Assembly: GCA_015655615.1 (NCBI GenBank)
Contig: JAATES010000405.1
Span: 1-6,829, forward strand
Source: Actinomycetales bacterium
GTDB lineage: Bacteria; Actinomycetota; Actinomycetes; Actinomycetales; Cellulomonadaceae
DNA length: 6,829 nt
Direction of reading: 5' to 3'
Shown: piece by piece, positions 1 to 5,420 of the stretch
Numbering within the stretch: the stretch's first letter is position 1
Layout of the letters: each line of letters begins with the position of its first letter
Notes under the pieces: generated by a model
What the model saw: only the letters and a program-made list of their open reading frames with translations
What the model was told of the DNA's origin: nothing
Database searches by the model: none
Position numbers and translations under genes: made by a program

Positions 1-305
1 CGGATCGCCGTCTCGCGGCCCGAGCCCGGGCCCTTGACGAAGACGTCGACCTTCTTCATGCCGTGCTCCTGAGCGCGGCGCGCAGCGGCCTCGGCGGCGA
101 GCTGGGCGGCGAAGGGTGTCGACTTACGCGAGCCCTTGAAGCCCACCTGACCGGATGAGGCCCAGGCGATGACGGCACCGGCCGGGTCCGTGATGGACAC
201 GATGGTGTTGTTGAACGTGCTCTTGATGTGAGCCTGGCCGAAGGCGATGTTCTTCTTGTCCTTGCGGCGGGGCTTGCGGACTGCTCCGCGAGTCTTGGGA
301 GGCAT
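1..305 (-). CDS. rpsK: 30S ribosomal protein S11, partial (3' end outside window)
   Basis: S11 sits on the platform of the small subunit, near the E-site and the 3' domain of 16S rRNA. The ATG at 305-303 opens a reading frame that runs off the window edge after 101 codons. It begins [20 protein letters not shown], followed by the conserved S11 blocks [36 protein letters not shown] and [12 protein letters not shown]. The usual protein is about 130-135 residues, so roughly the last 30, including the basic C-terminal tail, lie outside. An AGGA ribosome-binding sequence sits 7 nt before the start. The gene lies 82 nt downstream of rpsM, the usual order of the alpha operon, and the spacer contains a strong hairpin. 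The identification is secure; only the 3' end is unseen. Confidence 0.98.
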   Translation of the reverse strand, partial: MPPKTRGAVRKPRRKDKKNIAFGQAHIKSTFNNTIVSITDPAGAVIAWASSGQVGFKGSRKSTPFAAQLAAEAAARRAQEHGMKKVDVFVKGPGSGRETAI

Positions 306-341
306 ATGACGGTCCTACTCTTCTCGGTCGAGGTCATCGAT

Positions 342-375
342 TCGGCTGGTGCGCCAGGACGGGCACCTGAGCCGA
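342..375 (-). promoter_or_regulatory. Bulged 11-bp stem-loop in the rpsM-rpsK spacer
   Basis: Positions 342-352 pair with 363-375, giving a 5-bp inner stem and a 6-bp outer stem separated by a 2-nt bulge at 368-369, with a 10-nt loop. In the RNA it starts 13 nt after the rpsM stop codon and ends 36 nt before the rpsK start. No U-run follows, so it does not look like a standard terminator. It could be a ribosomal-protein binding site, an RNase processing site or an mRNA stabiliser. The pairing is read directly from the sequence; the function is inference. Confidence 0.4.
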
Positions 376-387
376 GCTGCTGGTTGC

Positions 388-762
388 TTAGCGAGCCTTC
401 TTCTTGCCGGCCACTGTGCGCTTGGGGCCCTTGCGGGTACGCGCGTTGGTCTTGGTGCGCTGACCACGCACCGGCAGGCCACGGCGGTGCCGCAGGCCCT
501 CATAGCAACCGATTTCGACCTTGCGGCGGATGTCGGCGGCGATCTCGCGTCGCAGGTCACCTTCGAGCTTGAAGCTGGCCTCGAGGTAGTCGCGCAGCGC
601 GACGAGCTGGGTGTCGTCGAGGTCCTTCACGCGAAGGTCAGGGCTGATGCCTGTCGCTGTCAGTGTCTGCTGTGCGCGCGTACGCCCGACGCCGAAGATG
701 TAGGTGAGGGCGACCTCGAGGCGCTTGTCGCGCGGGAGGTCCACTCCGATCAAACGTGCCAT
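388..762 (-). CDS. rpsM: 30S ribosomal protein S13
   Basis: S13 binds the head of the small subunit and contacts the large subunit and P-site tRNA. The frame is complete at 124 residues, the usual length for the family. It starts [20 protein letters not shown], carries the helix-hairpin-helix-like segment [10 protein letters not shown] (residues 22-31), and has the S13 signature [13 protein letters not shown] at about 89-101. It ends in a basic tail, [13 protein letters not shown], typical of the rRNA-contacting C-terminus. The start follows conservation; the ribosome-binding sequence is weak (AGGA about 11 nt upstream). It lies 135 nt downstream of rpmJ behind a structured spacer. In E. coli the alpha operon begins at rpsM and is repressed by S4 binding to its leader; whether this leader works the same way is unknown. 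Confidence 0.98.
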   Translation of the reverse strand: MARLIGVDLPRDKRLEVALTYIFGVGRTRAQQTLTATGISPDLRVKDLDDTQLVALRDYLEASFKLEGDLRREIAADIRRKVEIGCYEGLRHRRGLPVRGQRTKTNARTRKGPKRTVAGKKKAR

Positions 763-808
763 GGAGCTGAGGTTCCTGTCTTACTGCCGAAGGTCTGCCG
801 CATGTCCT

Positions 809-865
809 CTCGCGATTGCGAGCCTCGGCCTCCGGACCGAGGGTGGTCCGCACCCGGAGGTGCGG
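809..865 (-). promoter_or_regulatory. Three tandem stem-loops in the rpmJ-rpsM spacer (possible alpha-operon leader)
   Basis: In RNA order, the first hairpin (865-848) has a perfect 7-bp stem closed by a C(UCCG)G loop, which belongs to the very stable UNCG class. After a 5-nt linker, the second (842-823) has a 6-bp stem and an 8-nt loop. The third (822-809) has a 5-bp stem and a 4-nt loop and begins at the very next base, so the two stems could stack coaxially. The array ends 46 nt before the rpsM start. No U-run follows, which argues against a simple terminator. By analogy with the E. coli alpha operon, this is the place where an S4-responsive leader would be expected, but the sequence alone does not show that. 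Confidence 0.4.
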
Positions 866-897
866 TGGTCATGCGCTGTGTAGCGAACAGTGCTGAT

Positions 898-1011
898 TCA
901 GCCCTGGCGCTGCTTGTGACGCGGGTTCTCGCAGATCACCATGACGTTTCCGTGCCGGCGGATCACCTTGCACTTGTCACAGATCTTCTTGACGCTGGGA
1001 TTGACCTTCAT
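898..1011 (-). CDS. rpmJ: 50S ribosomal protein L36, zinc-ribbon form
   Basis: L36 is the smallest bacterial ribosomal protein and helps fold 23S rRNA in the large subunit. The complete 37-residue frame reads [20 protein letters not shown] at its start and ends NPRHKQRQG. Cys11, Cys14, Cys27 and His32 form the complete zinc-binding set, so this is the zinc-containing (C+) form rather than the Cys-free paralogue used under zinc shortage. Two ATGs stand in tandem, at 1014 and 1011. The second is chosen because AAGGA lies 6 nt upstream of it and the family starts MKV. It lies between infA and rpsM, as in many Gram-positive bacteria. Confidence 0.97.
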   Translation of the reverse strand: MKVNPSVKKICDKCKVIRRHGNVMVICENPRHKQRQG

Positions 1012-1075
1012 CATGTGTCCTTCGCCGCCGCACCCGCTCGCGAGCCTGGCGGCATAGTCGTGTCAAATCGTGTCG

Positions 1076-1091
1076 TCCGGCCGGGGCCGGA
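1076..1091 (-). repeat. GC-rich inverted repeat just after infA
   Basis: A perfect 7-nt inverted repeat with a 2-nt centre can fold as a 6-bp stem with a 4-nt loop, 12 nt after the infA stop codon. No U-run follows it. It may be a weak attenuator or RNA-stability element between infA and rpmJ, or it may simply be chance in a very GC-rich stretch. Confidence 0.25.
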
Positions 1092-1103
1092 TCAGCGAAC
1101 AGT

Positions 1104-1325
1104 TTACTTGTAACGGTAGACGATCCGGCCGCGCGAGAGGTCGTACGGGCTGAGCTCGACCACCACACGGTCCTCGGGGAGGATCCGGATGTAGTGCTGC
1201 CGCATCTTTCCTGAGATGTGTGCCAGAACCCGGTGGCCGTTGGCAAGCTCGACGCGAAACATCGCGTTCGGCAGAGCCTCGACCACGCTGCCCTCGATCT
1301 CGATGACACCGTCCTTCTTCGCCAT
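1104..1325 (-). CDS. infA: Translation initiation factor IF-1
   Basis: IF-1 binds the A site of the 30S subunit and, together with IF-2 and IF-3, controls selection of the initiator tRNA. The frame is complete at 73 residues, forming a single OB-fold (S1-like) domain. It contains the family blocks [39 protein letters not shown] and [17 protein letters not shown]; these last two are close to invariant in actinobacteria. The ATG at 1325 is fixed by the conserved MAKKDG start. The frame stays open another 44 codons upstream, but that stretch does not resemble protein from this family. The GGAGG at 1328-1332 is strong but only 2 nt from the start codon. A promoter and a long structured leader lie upstream, so infA probably heads a transcription unit with rpmJ, rpsM and rpsK. 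Confidence 0.98.
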   Translation of the reverse strand: MAKKDGVIEIEGSVVEALPNAMFRVELANGHRVLAHISGKMRQHYIRILPEDRVVVELSPYDLSRGRIVYRYK

Positions 1326-1350
1326 GTCCTCCGCTAACTGTCGTACCGTC

Positions 1351-1366
1351 GCGCACCGGTGTGCGC
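1351..1366 (-). promoter_or_regulatory. Hairpin near the 3' end of the infA leader
   Basis: A perfect 6-bp GC-rich stem (1351-1356 with 1361-1366) and a 4-nt loop lie 25 nt upstream of the infA start codon. It is close enough to affect ribosome access to the Shine-Dalgarno sequence at 1328-1332. Function is inferred from position only. Confidence 0.3.
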
Positions 1367-1396
1367 TGATCGCCATGTGTCGAGCCGGGCAGGCAA

Positions 1397-1436
1397 GAGC
1401 ACAGCCGACCCACCACGGTGGGGCGAGGCTGGGCTC
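1397..1436 (-). promoter_or_regulatory. Long interrupted stem-loop in the infA leader
   Basis: Three consecutive paired segments form one rod. 1433-1436 pairs with 1397-1400 (4 bp), 1427-1430 with 1403-1406 (4 bp) and 1418-1422 with 1409-1413 (5 bp). Small internal loops separate them, and a 4-nt loop caps the rod. That makes 13 pairs in 40 nt, midway through the untranslated leader. No U-run follows. Such a rod could bind a protein or act in attenuation; neither is shown. Confidence 0.35.
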
Positions 1437-1518
1437 ACACTGCTCAGATTCGAACAATTCTGCCGAGGTTTTTCAGGTCAGGACCTGTACCCGGCGCAGT
1501 GTACACACCCGACAGACC

Positions 1519-1548
1519 AGCGTACGCGAGGGCACCTGCGAGTGTCAA
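1519..1548 (-). promoter_or_regulatory. Probable housekeeping promoter of the infA-rpmJ-rpsM-rpsK unit
   Basis: A perfect -35 box TTGACA at 1548-1543 is followed, after an 18-nt spacer, by TACGCT at 1524-1519, which fits the actinobacterial -10 pattern TANNNT. The -35 box overlaps the TGA stop of map (1547-1545). Transcription would start around 1512, leaving a leader of about 187 nt before infA. The motif match and its location at the start of a long non-coding gap make this the best promoter candidate in the window; the start point itself is inferred. Confidence 0.65.
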
Positions 1549-2402
1549 TCCTGCAACGTCGGGACAGCCCCCGTGACGAGCTGCACCGGAGTGACTCCAT
1601 ACGGCGCCAGTCCGCTCACCCCGCCGTCATGCGCGGTGAGCACGCTGATGCCGTCGTCAAGGATCGCCACAGTGTGCTCCCAGTGTGCGGCGCGGCTGCC
1701 GTCAGCGGTCATCACCGTCCAATCGTCCTCGCACACGCACACGTCGGAACGCCCCGCGGTCAGCATGGGCTCGATCGCCAGGCACATGCCGGACCGCAGT
1801 CGCGGACCCCGCTCGCGCGACCGGTAGTTCAGCACATCCGGATCCTGGTGCATTTCGGTTCCGATGCCATGCCCGACATAGTCTTCGACGATTCCGTAGT
1901 GCCGTTCCTGCGTGCCCGCCGCAGCAACGACCTGCTCGACGGCCTCTCCGACCACGTTGAGGTGCCCGCCTCCTGCCAGCGCGGCGATGGCCGCCCACAT
2001 GGCCTGCTCGGTCGTCGCAACGAGACACTCATCAGCGGCACTGCCCTCACCGACCAGGAATGACATCGCTCCGTCCCCGTGCCATCCGTCCACGATGGCA
2101 CCGCAGTCGATCGAGACGATGTCACCCGCATGCAGCCGGGTGCCGCCTGGGATCGCGTGGATCACGGCATCATTGACCGACGTGCAGATGCTCGCAGGGA
2201 ATCCCTCATAGCCCAGAAAGGACGCGTCGGCTCCCGCTCCGATGATCACATCGGAAGCCACCTCGTCCAGCTCGCCGGTGGTCATGCCCGGCTGCGCCGC
2301 CTGCTGCACAGCGGCGAGTGAATCCGCCACGACCAGACCGGCCCGGCGCATGAGCAGCACCTGCTCACGAGTCTTGTACTGGATGTGCGGGCGACCGAAC
2401 AC
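1545..2402 (-). CDS. map: Methionine aminopeptidase, type I
   Basis: This cytosolic metalloenzyme removes the initiator methionine from new proteins. The 285-residue frame has the pita-bread fold motifs of type I MetAP. All expected metal ligands are present: Asp99 (SIDCG), Asp110 (HGDGA), His178 (GHGIG), Glu211 (AIEPM) and Glu242 (HWEHT). The substrate-binding His82 lies in SVNDAVIHAIP. There is no N-terminal zinc-finger or SH3-binding extension. The tail after about residue 255 is slightly longer than a minimal enzyme. The start is GTG at 2402, 12 nt after adk, with a GAGG overlapping the adk stop and spaced 10 nt, which suggests translational coupling. Actinobacteria often carry a second MetAP elsewhere; this is the copy expected in the ribosomal cluster. 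Confidence 0.96.
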   Translation of the reverse strand: MFGRPHIQYKTREQVLLMRRAGLVVADSLAAVQQAAQPGMTTGELDEVASDVIIGAGADASFLGYEGFPASICTSVNDAVIHAIPGGTRLHAGDIVSIDCGAIVDGWHGDGAMSFLVGEGSAADECLVATTEQAMWAAIAALAGGGHLNVVGEAVEQVVAAAGTQERHYGIVEDYVGHGIGTEMHQDPDVLNYRSRERGPRLRSGMCLAIEPMLTAGRSDVCVCEDDWTVMTADGSRAAHWEHTVAILDDGISVLTAHDGGVSGLAPYGVTPVQLVTGAVPTLQD

Positions 2403-2414
2403 GACGTGCAGGCC

Positions 2415-2990
2415 TCAGCGAACGTCTAGCGCAGCGGCTATGGTGTCCGCGATGTCCGCGATGTCACCGATGCCATCGACCTGGCGCAGCAGACCTCGCG
2501 CCTCGTACGCACCCGTCAGCGGAGCCGTCTGCTCGGCATAGATATCGAGGCGGCGTGCGATGGCCTCCTCGGTGTCATCCTCGCGTCCCTCGACCACGGC
2601 ACGCTGTCGCAGCCGCGCCAGCAACTCCGCCCGGTCCGCCACCAGCTCCACGACTGCGTCCAGGGAGACGCCGAGGTCGCTGAGTATCCCGTCGAGTTCC
2701 TGCACCTGCGCAGCGTTACGCGGGTAACCATCCAGGATGAAGCCGCCGGAGACATCGGGCTGAGACAGCCGATCGCGCACCATGCGATTGGTGACCTCGT
2801 CGGGGACGAGCTCACCCCGCGCGGTGTAGGACTGAGCGAGCTTGCCCAGCTCGGTGCCGCCACCGATGTGGGCACGGAAGATGTCGCCGGTCGAAATCGC
2901 TGGGACGTCGAGCCGTGAGGCGAGCAACGCCGCCTGGGTGCCCTTGCCCGCGCCCTGCGGGCCCATGATGATCAGCCGGGAAGCCGTCAT
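2415..2990 (-). CDS. adk: Adenylate kinase, short-LID form
   Basis: Adenylate kinase catalyses ATP + AMP = 2 ADP and keeps the adenylate pool balanced in the cytosol. The 191-residue frame has the P-loop GPQGAGKGT (residues 10-18), the AMP-binding segment STGDIFR (33-39) and GFILDGYPRN (83-92), and the catalytic arginines of the GREDD and IARRLDIY segments (135-139, 144-151). It lacks the roughly 30-residue zinc-type LID insertion and its four cysteines, so it is the short form also found in mycobacteria. The ATG overlaps the secY stop codon as ATGA, and GAGGG lies about 9 nt upstream inside secY. Position between secY and map is the standard Gram-positive arrangement. Confidence 0.97.
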   Translation of the reverse strand: MTASRLIIMGPQGAGKGTQAALLASRLDVPAISTGDIFRAHIGGGTELGKLAQSYTARGELVPDEVTNRMVRDRLSQPDVSGGFILDGYPRNAAQVQELDGILSDLGVSLDAVVELVADRAELLARLRQRAVVEGREDDTEEAIARRLDIYAEQTAPLTGAYEARGLLRQVDGIGDIADIADTIAAALDVR

Positions 2991-4279
2991 CGCAGCAGTC
3001 CCTCGTAGTGCCGTTGCTGGAGCTGGGAGTCGATCTGCTTGACCGTCTCGAGTCCGACGCCGACGATGATCAGAATCGACGTGCCACCGAACGGCACGTT
3101 GCTCGTGACCCCCAGCAGGATGAACCCGATGGTCGGGATCAATGCCACCAGCGCCAGATAGATCGATCCCGCGGTCGTGATACGGGAGATCACATATTCG
3201 AGATATTCCGCAGTCGGCCTGCCTGCACGGATCCCTGGGATGAACCCGCCGTAGTTCTTCATGTTGTCCGACACTTCAGTCGGGTTGAAGGTGATCGCCG
3301 TGTAGAAGAACGTGAAGAAGATGATCAGCACCACATACAGCGCGATGTGCAGGGGCGCCGACGTCGAGGACAGGTGCTGCGTGACCCAGACCGCCCAGCC
3401 CCCGTTCTTGTTCTTCGCGAACTGAGCCAGCAGCCCCGGGACCGCCAGGATCGACGAGGCGAAGATCACGGGGATCACGCCGGACATGTTGATCTTGATG
3501 GGAATGTAGGTACTGGTCCCGCCGTACATACGCCGGCCCACCTGCCGCTTGGCGTACTGAACCTGGATGCGGCGCTGGGACTGCTCGACGAAGACGACGA
3601 GCACGACCACCAGCAGGGCGATCAGGACGACCACCGCGAACTTGCCGATACCGTTGGAACCACCGGCGATGGACCACAATGCCGAAGGCAGGCTGGCGGC
3701 GATCGAGGTGAAGATCAACAGGGACATGCCGTTGCCGATGCCGCGCTCGGTGATCATCTCGCCCAGCCACATGATCAGGCCGGTACCAGCCGTCATGGTG
3801 ATGATGACCAGCAGCGACGTCATGATGCCGTCGTCTCGCAACGGCTCACAGTTCGGCAGCAGCGCTCCGGTCTTCGCCATGGTCACGTAGGTCGTGGCCT
3901 GCAGCACGCCGAGCGCGATGGTCAGGTACCGCGTGTACTGCGTCAGCTTGGCCGTACCGGCCTGGCCCTCCTTGTGAAGGGTCTCAAAGCGGGGAATCAC
4001 CACGCGGAGCAGCTGGACGATGATCGATGCCGTGATGTACGGCATGATTCCCAGCGCGAAGATGGACAGCTGGAGCAAAGCGCCACCGCTGAAGAGGTTC
4101 ACCAAGCCGAGGATGTCATTGCTCTCAGCGGCCTGGACGCACCCGCGGACCACCTTGTAGTCGACGCCGGGGGCGGGAACGAATGAACCTACGCGGAAGA
4201 TCGCCATGATGGCGATCGTGAACAGCAGCTTGCGCCGCAGGTCGGGAGTACGAAACGCCCGGACGAATGCGCTGAGCAC
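2987..4279 (-). CDS. secY: Preprotein translocase channel subunit SecY
   Basis: SecY forms the membrane channel of the Sec pathway with SecE and SecG, driven by SecA for export or fed by ribosomes for membrane insertion. The 430-residue frame shows ten hydrophobic segments, at roughly 16-34, 70-92, 115-133, 151-171, 182-202, 213-232, 262-283, 308-330, 366-390 and 396-413. Both SecY signatures are visible: LSIFALGIMPYITASIIVQL (71-90) and GEMITERGIGNGMSLLIF (173-190). The cytoplasmic C5 loop has GFIPGIRAGRPTAEYL (345-360), which includes the SecA-contacting arginine. The start is GTG at 4279, supported by a strong AGGAGG 5 nt upstream. It overlaps adk by four bases. A 221-nt gap before it holds hairpins and a possible promoter, so secY-adk-map may be expressed partly apart from the ribosomal genes. 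Confidence 0.97.
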   Translation of the reverse strand: MLSAFVRAFRTPDLRRKLLFTIAIMAIFRVGSFVPAPGVDYKVVRGCVQAAESNDILGLVNLFSGGALLQLSIFALGIMPYITASIIVQLLRVVIPRFETLHKEGQAGTAKLTQYTRYLTIALGVLQATTYVTMAKTGALLPNCEPLRDDGIMTSLLVIITMTAGTGLIMWLGEMITERGIGNGMSLLIFTSIAASLPSALWSIAGGSNGIGKFAVVVLIALLVVVLVVFVEQSQRRIQVQYAKRQVGRRMYGGTSTYIPIKINMSGVIPVIFASSILAVPGLLAQFAKNKNGGWAVWVTQHLSSTSAPLHIALYVVLIIFFTFFYTAITFNPTEVSDNMKNYGGFIPGIRAGRPTAEYLEYVISRITTAGSIYLALVALIPTIGFILLGVTSNVPFGGTSILIIVGVGLETVKQIDSQLQQRHYEGLLR

Positions 4280-4291
4280 CGAATCCTCCTG

Positions 4292-4305
4292 CCCGCATCA
4301 GCGGG
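4292..4305 (-). promoter_or_regulatory. Hairpin next to the secY ribosome-binding site
   Basis: A 5-bp GC stem (4301-4305 with 4292-4296) and a 4-nt loop end one base before the AGGAGGA Shine-Dalgarno sequence at 4290-4284. Being so near the ribosome-binding site, it could tune secY translation. The pairing is visible; the role is inference. Confidence 0.3.
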
Positions 4306-4314
4306 GTGTTCTCT

Positions 4315-4333
4315 GCACCGGTCCTTCCGGTGC
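4315..4333 (-). promoter_or_regulatory. Hairpin in the secY leader with AAGGA in its loop
   Basis: A perfect 7-bp stem (4327-4333 with 4315-4321) presents the 5-nt loop AAGGA in the transcript. The loop resembles a Shine-Dalgarno sequence, but no start codon follows at a usable distance. No U-run follows. It may be a protein-binding or stability element. Confidence 0.3.
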
Positions 4334-4342
4334 CCGACGGCA

Positions 4343-4364
4343 TGTCACGAACATGACACGTGTC
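4343..4364. repeat. Two overlapping palindromes upstream of secY
   Basis: A perfect 10-bp palindrome, GACACGTGTC (4355-4364), shares bases with an inverted repeat TGTCA-N6-TGACA (4343-4358). Together they cover 22 bp. In the minus-strand direction they lie just downstream of a possible -10 box at 4372-4367, over the expected transcription start. This is the geometry of a repressor operator, but the second repeat could also fold as RNA. Confidence 0.35.
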
Positions 4365-4366
4365 GA

Positions 4367-4372
4367 ACCTTA
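4367..4372 (-). promoter_or_regulatory. Possible -10 box for secY-adk-map
   Basis: TAAGGT fits the TANNNT pattern and lies in the long non-coding gap ahead of secY, but the region 17-18 nt upstream (TTCTGG or GTTCTG) is a poor -35 box. An independent promoter here would make sense after the hairpin that follows rplO. The call is tentative. Confidence 0.25.
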
Positions 4373-4459
4373 CCTGGCCTACGGGAGAACCAGAACCGGC
4401 ATCCATCGCCAGCCCCGGCCGTCGATACCCGCCTGGTACCTCTGCCCTCCACCTATGGC

Positions 4460-4492
4460 GGAGGCCGGGCGACAACATGCCGCCCGGCCTCC
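4460..4492 (-). terminator. Strong hairpin after rplO (probable terminator or processing site)
   Basis: A perfect 12-bp GC-rich inverted repeat (4481-4492 with 4460-4471) with a 9-nt loop begins 8 nt after the rplO stop codon. It is the strongest hairpin in the window. No U-run follows on the minus strand, as is common for GC-rich actinobacterial terminators, so it may terminate all, part or none of the transcription, or protect the 3' end of the upstream mRNA. Position between two modules supports a terminator role. Confidence 0.6.
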
Positions 4493-4500
4493 CAGCATGA

Positions 4501-5235
4501 TCAGTCCTCGACGACCGATCCGCCCGCAGCCAGGATCTTCTCCTTGGCAGAACCGGAGAGCGCGTCGACCGCTACCTCCAGCTTCACATCAACAGCACCG
4601 GTGCCAAGCACCTTGACGAGCTGGCCCTTACGAACCGCGCCCTTGGCCACCAGATCAGACACCGTCACAGTGCCGCCCTGGGGATACAGGTCCGAGAGCT
4701 TGTCCAGGTTCACCACCTGGTACTCCGTGCGGAACGGGTTCTTGAAACCGCGCAACTTCGGAAGACGCATGTGCAACGGCATCTGTCCACCTTCGAACCG
4801 CTCTGGAATCTGGTACCGAGCCTTCTGGCCCTTGGTACCTCGTCCCGCGGTCTTACCCTTCGACGCCTCACCACGGCCCACACGGGTCTTGGCGGTCTTG
4901 GCACCGGGGGCAGGGCGCAAGTGGTGCATCTTCAGCGTTCCGCCGGCACCTTCAGTGACGTTCTTACCGGACGCGACCTCAGCCTTCGCAGGCTTGGCCG
5001 ACTCCTTCTTCGCCGGCTTGTCCGCAGCGACTTTGTCAGCTGCCTTCGCCGTGGCCTTCTTGGCGGGCTTGTCCGACGCGGCCGAGACCTCGTCGCTCAC
5101 CACCTTGGCCTTGGGCGCTGCCTTCGTCGCACCAGCCTTGGTGGCCGCAGCCTTCTTGGCAGGTGCCGCTGTCACCTCTGCGCCGTCGTCGACGGCCTTG
5201 GCCGCCGAGTCCTCGGCCTTCTTGTTCTCTGCCAT
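4501..5235 (-). CDS. rplO: 50S ribosomal protein L15 with long N-terminal extension
   Basis: L15 is an assembly protein of the large subunit that contacts several domains of 23S rRNA. The conserved protein occupies residues about 99-244, with [20 protein letters not shown], the Gly/Lys-rich segment [32 protein letters not shown], and the C-terminal L15 signature region [20 protein letters not shown] through KILAAGGSV. The first 98 residues are extra compared with the usual protein of about 147. They are low-complexity, rich in Ala, Lys, Asp and Val, with two DKPAKK repeats (55-60 and 72-77), like the tails of histone-like proteins. The extension is probably translated. The ATG at 5235 lies 2 nt after rpmD with AGGAGGT about 10 nt upstream, and the internal Met103 has no clear ribosome-binding site. 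A strong hairpin follows the gene. Confidence 0.96.
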   Translation of the reverse strand: MAENKKAEDSAAKAVDDGAEVTAAPAKKAAATKAGATKAAPKAKVVSDEVSAASDKPAKKATAKAADKVAADKPAKKESAKPAKAEVASGKNVTEGAGGTLKMHHLRPAPGAKTAKTRVGRGEASKGKTAGRGTKGQKARYQIPERFEGGQMPLHMRLPKLRGFKNPFRTEYQVVNLDKLSDLYPQGGTVTVSDLVAKGAVRKGQLVKVLGTGAVDVKLEVAVDALSGSAKEKILAAGGSVVED

Positions 5236-5237
5236 GG

Positions 5238-5420
5238 TCAGTCCACCTCCTCGACTGCCACCAGGTGGGTGACGGTCTTGACCATGCCGCGGATCTCCGG
5301 GCGATCCTCCTGCACGGCGGTATCGCCGATTCGCTTCAGGCCCAGGGTCCGCAGCGTCTCACGCTGGTTCTTCTTGCCGCCGATGCCCGACTTCAGCTGG
5401 GTCACCTTCAGACGCGCCAT
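5238..5420 (-). CDS. rpmD: 50S ribosomal protein L30
   Basis: L30 is a small large-subunit protein of a ferredoxin-like fold. The 60-residue frame starts [20 protein letters not shown] and contains [18 protein letters not shown] and [16 protein letters not shown], matching L30 along its whole length. Two ATGs occur in tandem, at 5423 and 5420. I chose 5420 because the family starts MA(R/Q)LKVTQ and because TAGG is 6 nt upstream of it, against 3 nt for the other. With that choice the start shares one base with the rpsE stop codon (TGATG). rplO follows after two bases, so the three genes are probably translationally coupled. Confidence 0.96.
   Translation of the reverse strand: MARLKVTQLKSGIGGKKNQRETLRTLGLKRIGDTAVQEDRPEIRGMVKTVTHLVAVEEVD

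Noticed and set aside
1061..1066. Perfect TTGACA upstream of rpmJ as a promoter
   Set aside because: At the correct distance downstream the sequence is CGCGAG, nothing like a -10 box.
349..1113. 254-codon plus-strand frame covering rpsM and rpmJ
   Set aside because: It runs antisense through two certain ribosomal genes and their spacers, with no ribosome-binding site or recognisable domain. Long antisense frames are normal at this GC content.
1326..1457. In-frame 44-codon N-terminal extension of IF-1
   Set aside because: The family starts at MAKKDG. The upstream residues resemble no IF-1, and the alternative ATGs have no ribosome-binding site. The stretch is better read as leader RNA.
3008..4186. 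392-codon open frame on the plus strand opposite secY
   Set aside because: It is antisense to a clear, full-length SecY. Its predicted protein is rich in Asp, His, Gln and Arg, as expected from reading GC-rich coding sequence backwards, and it matches no family I know.
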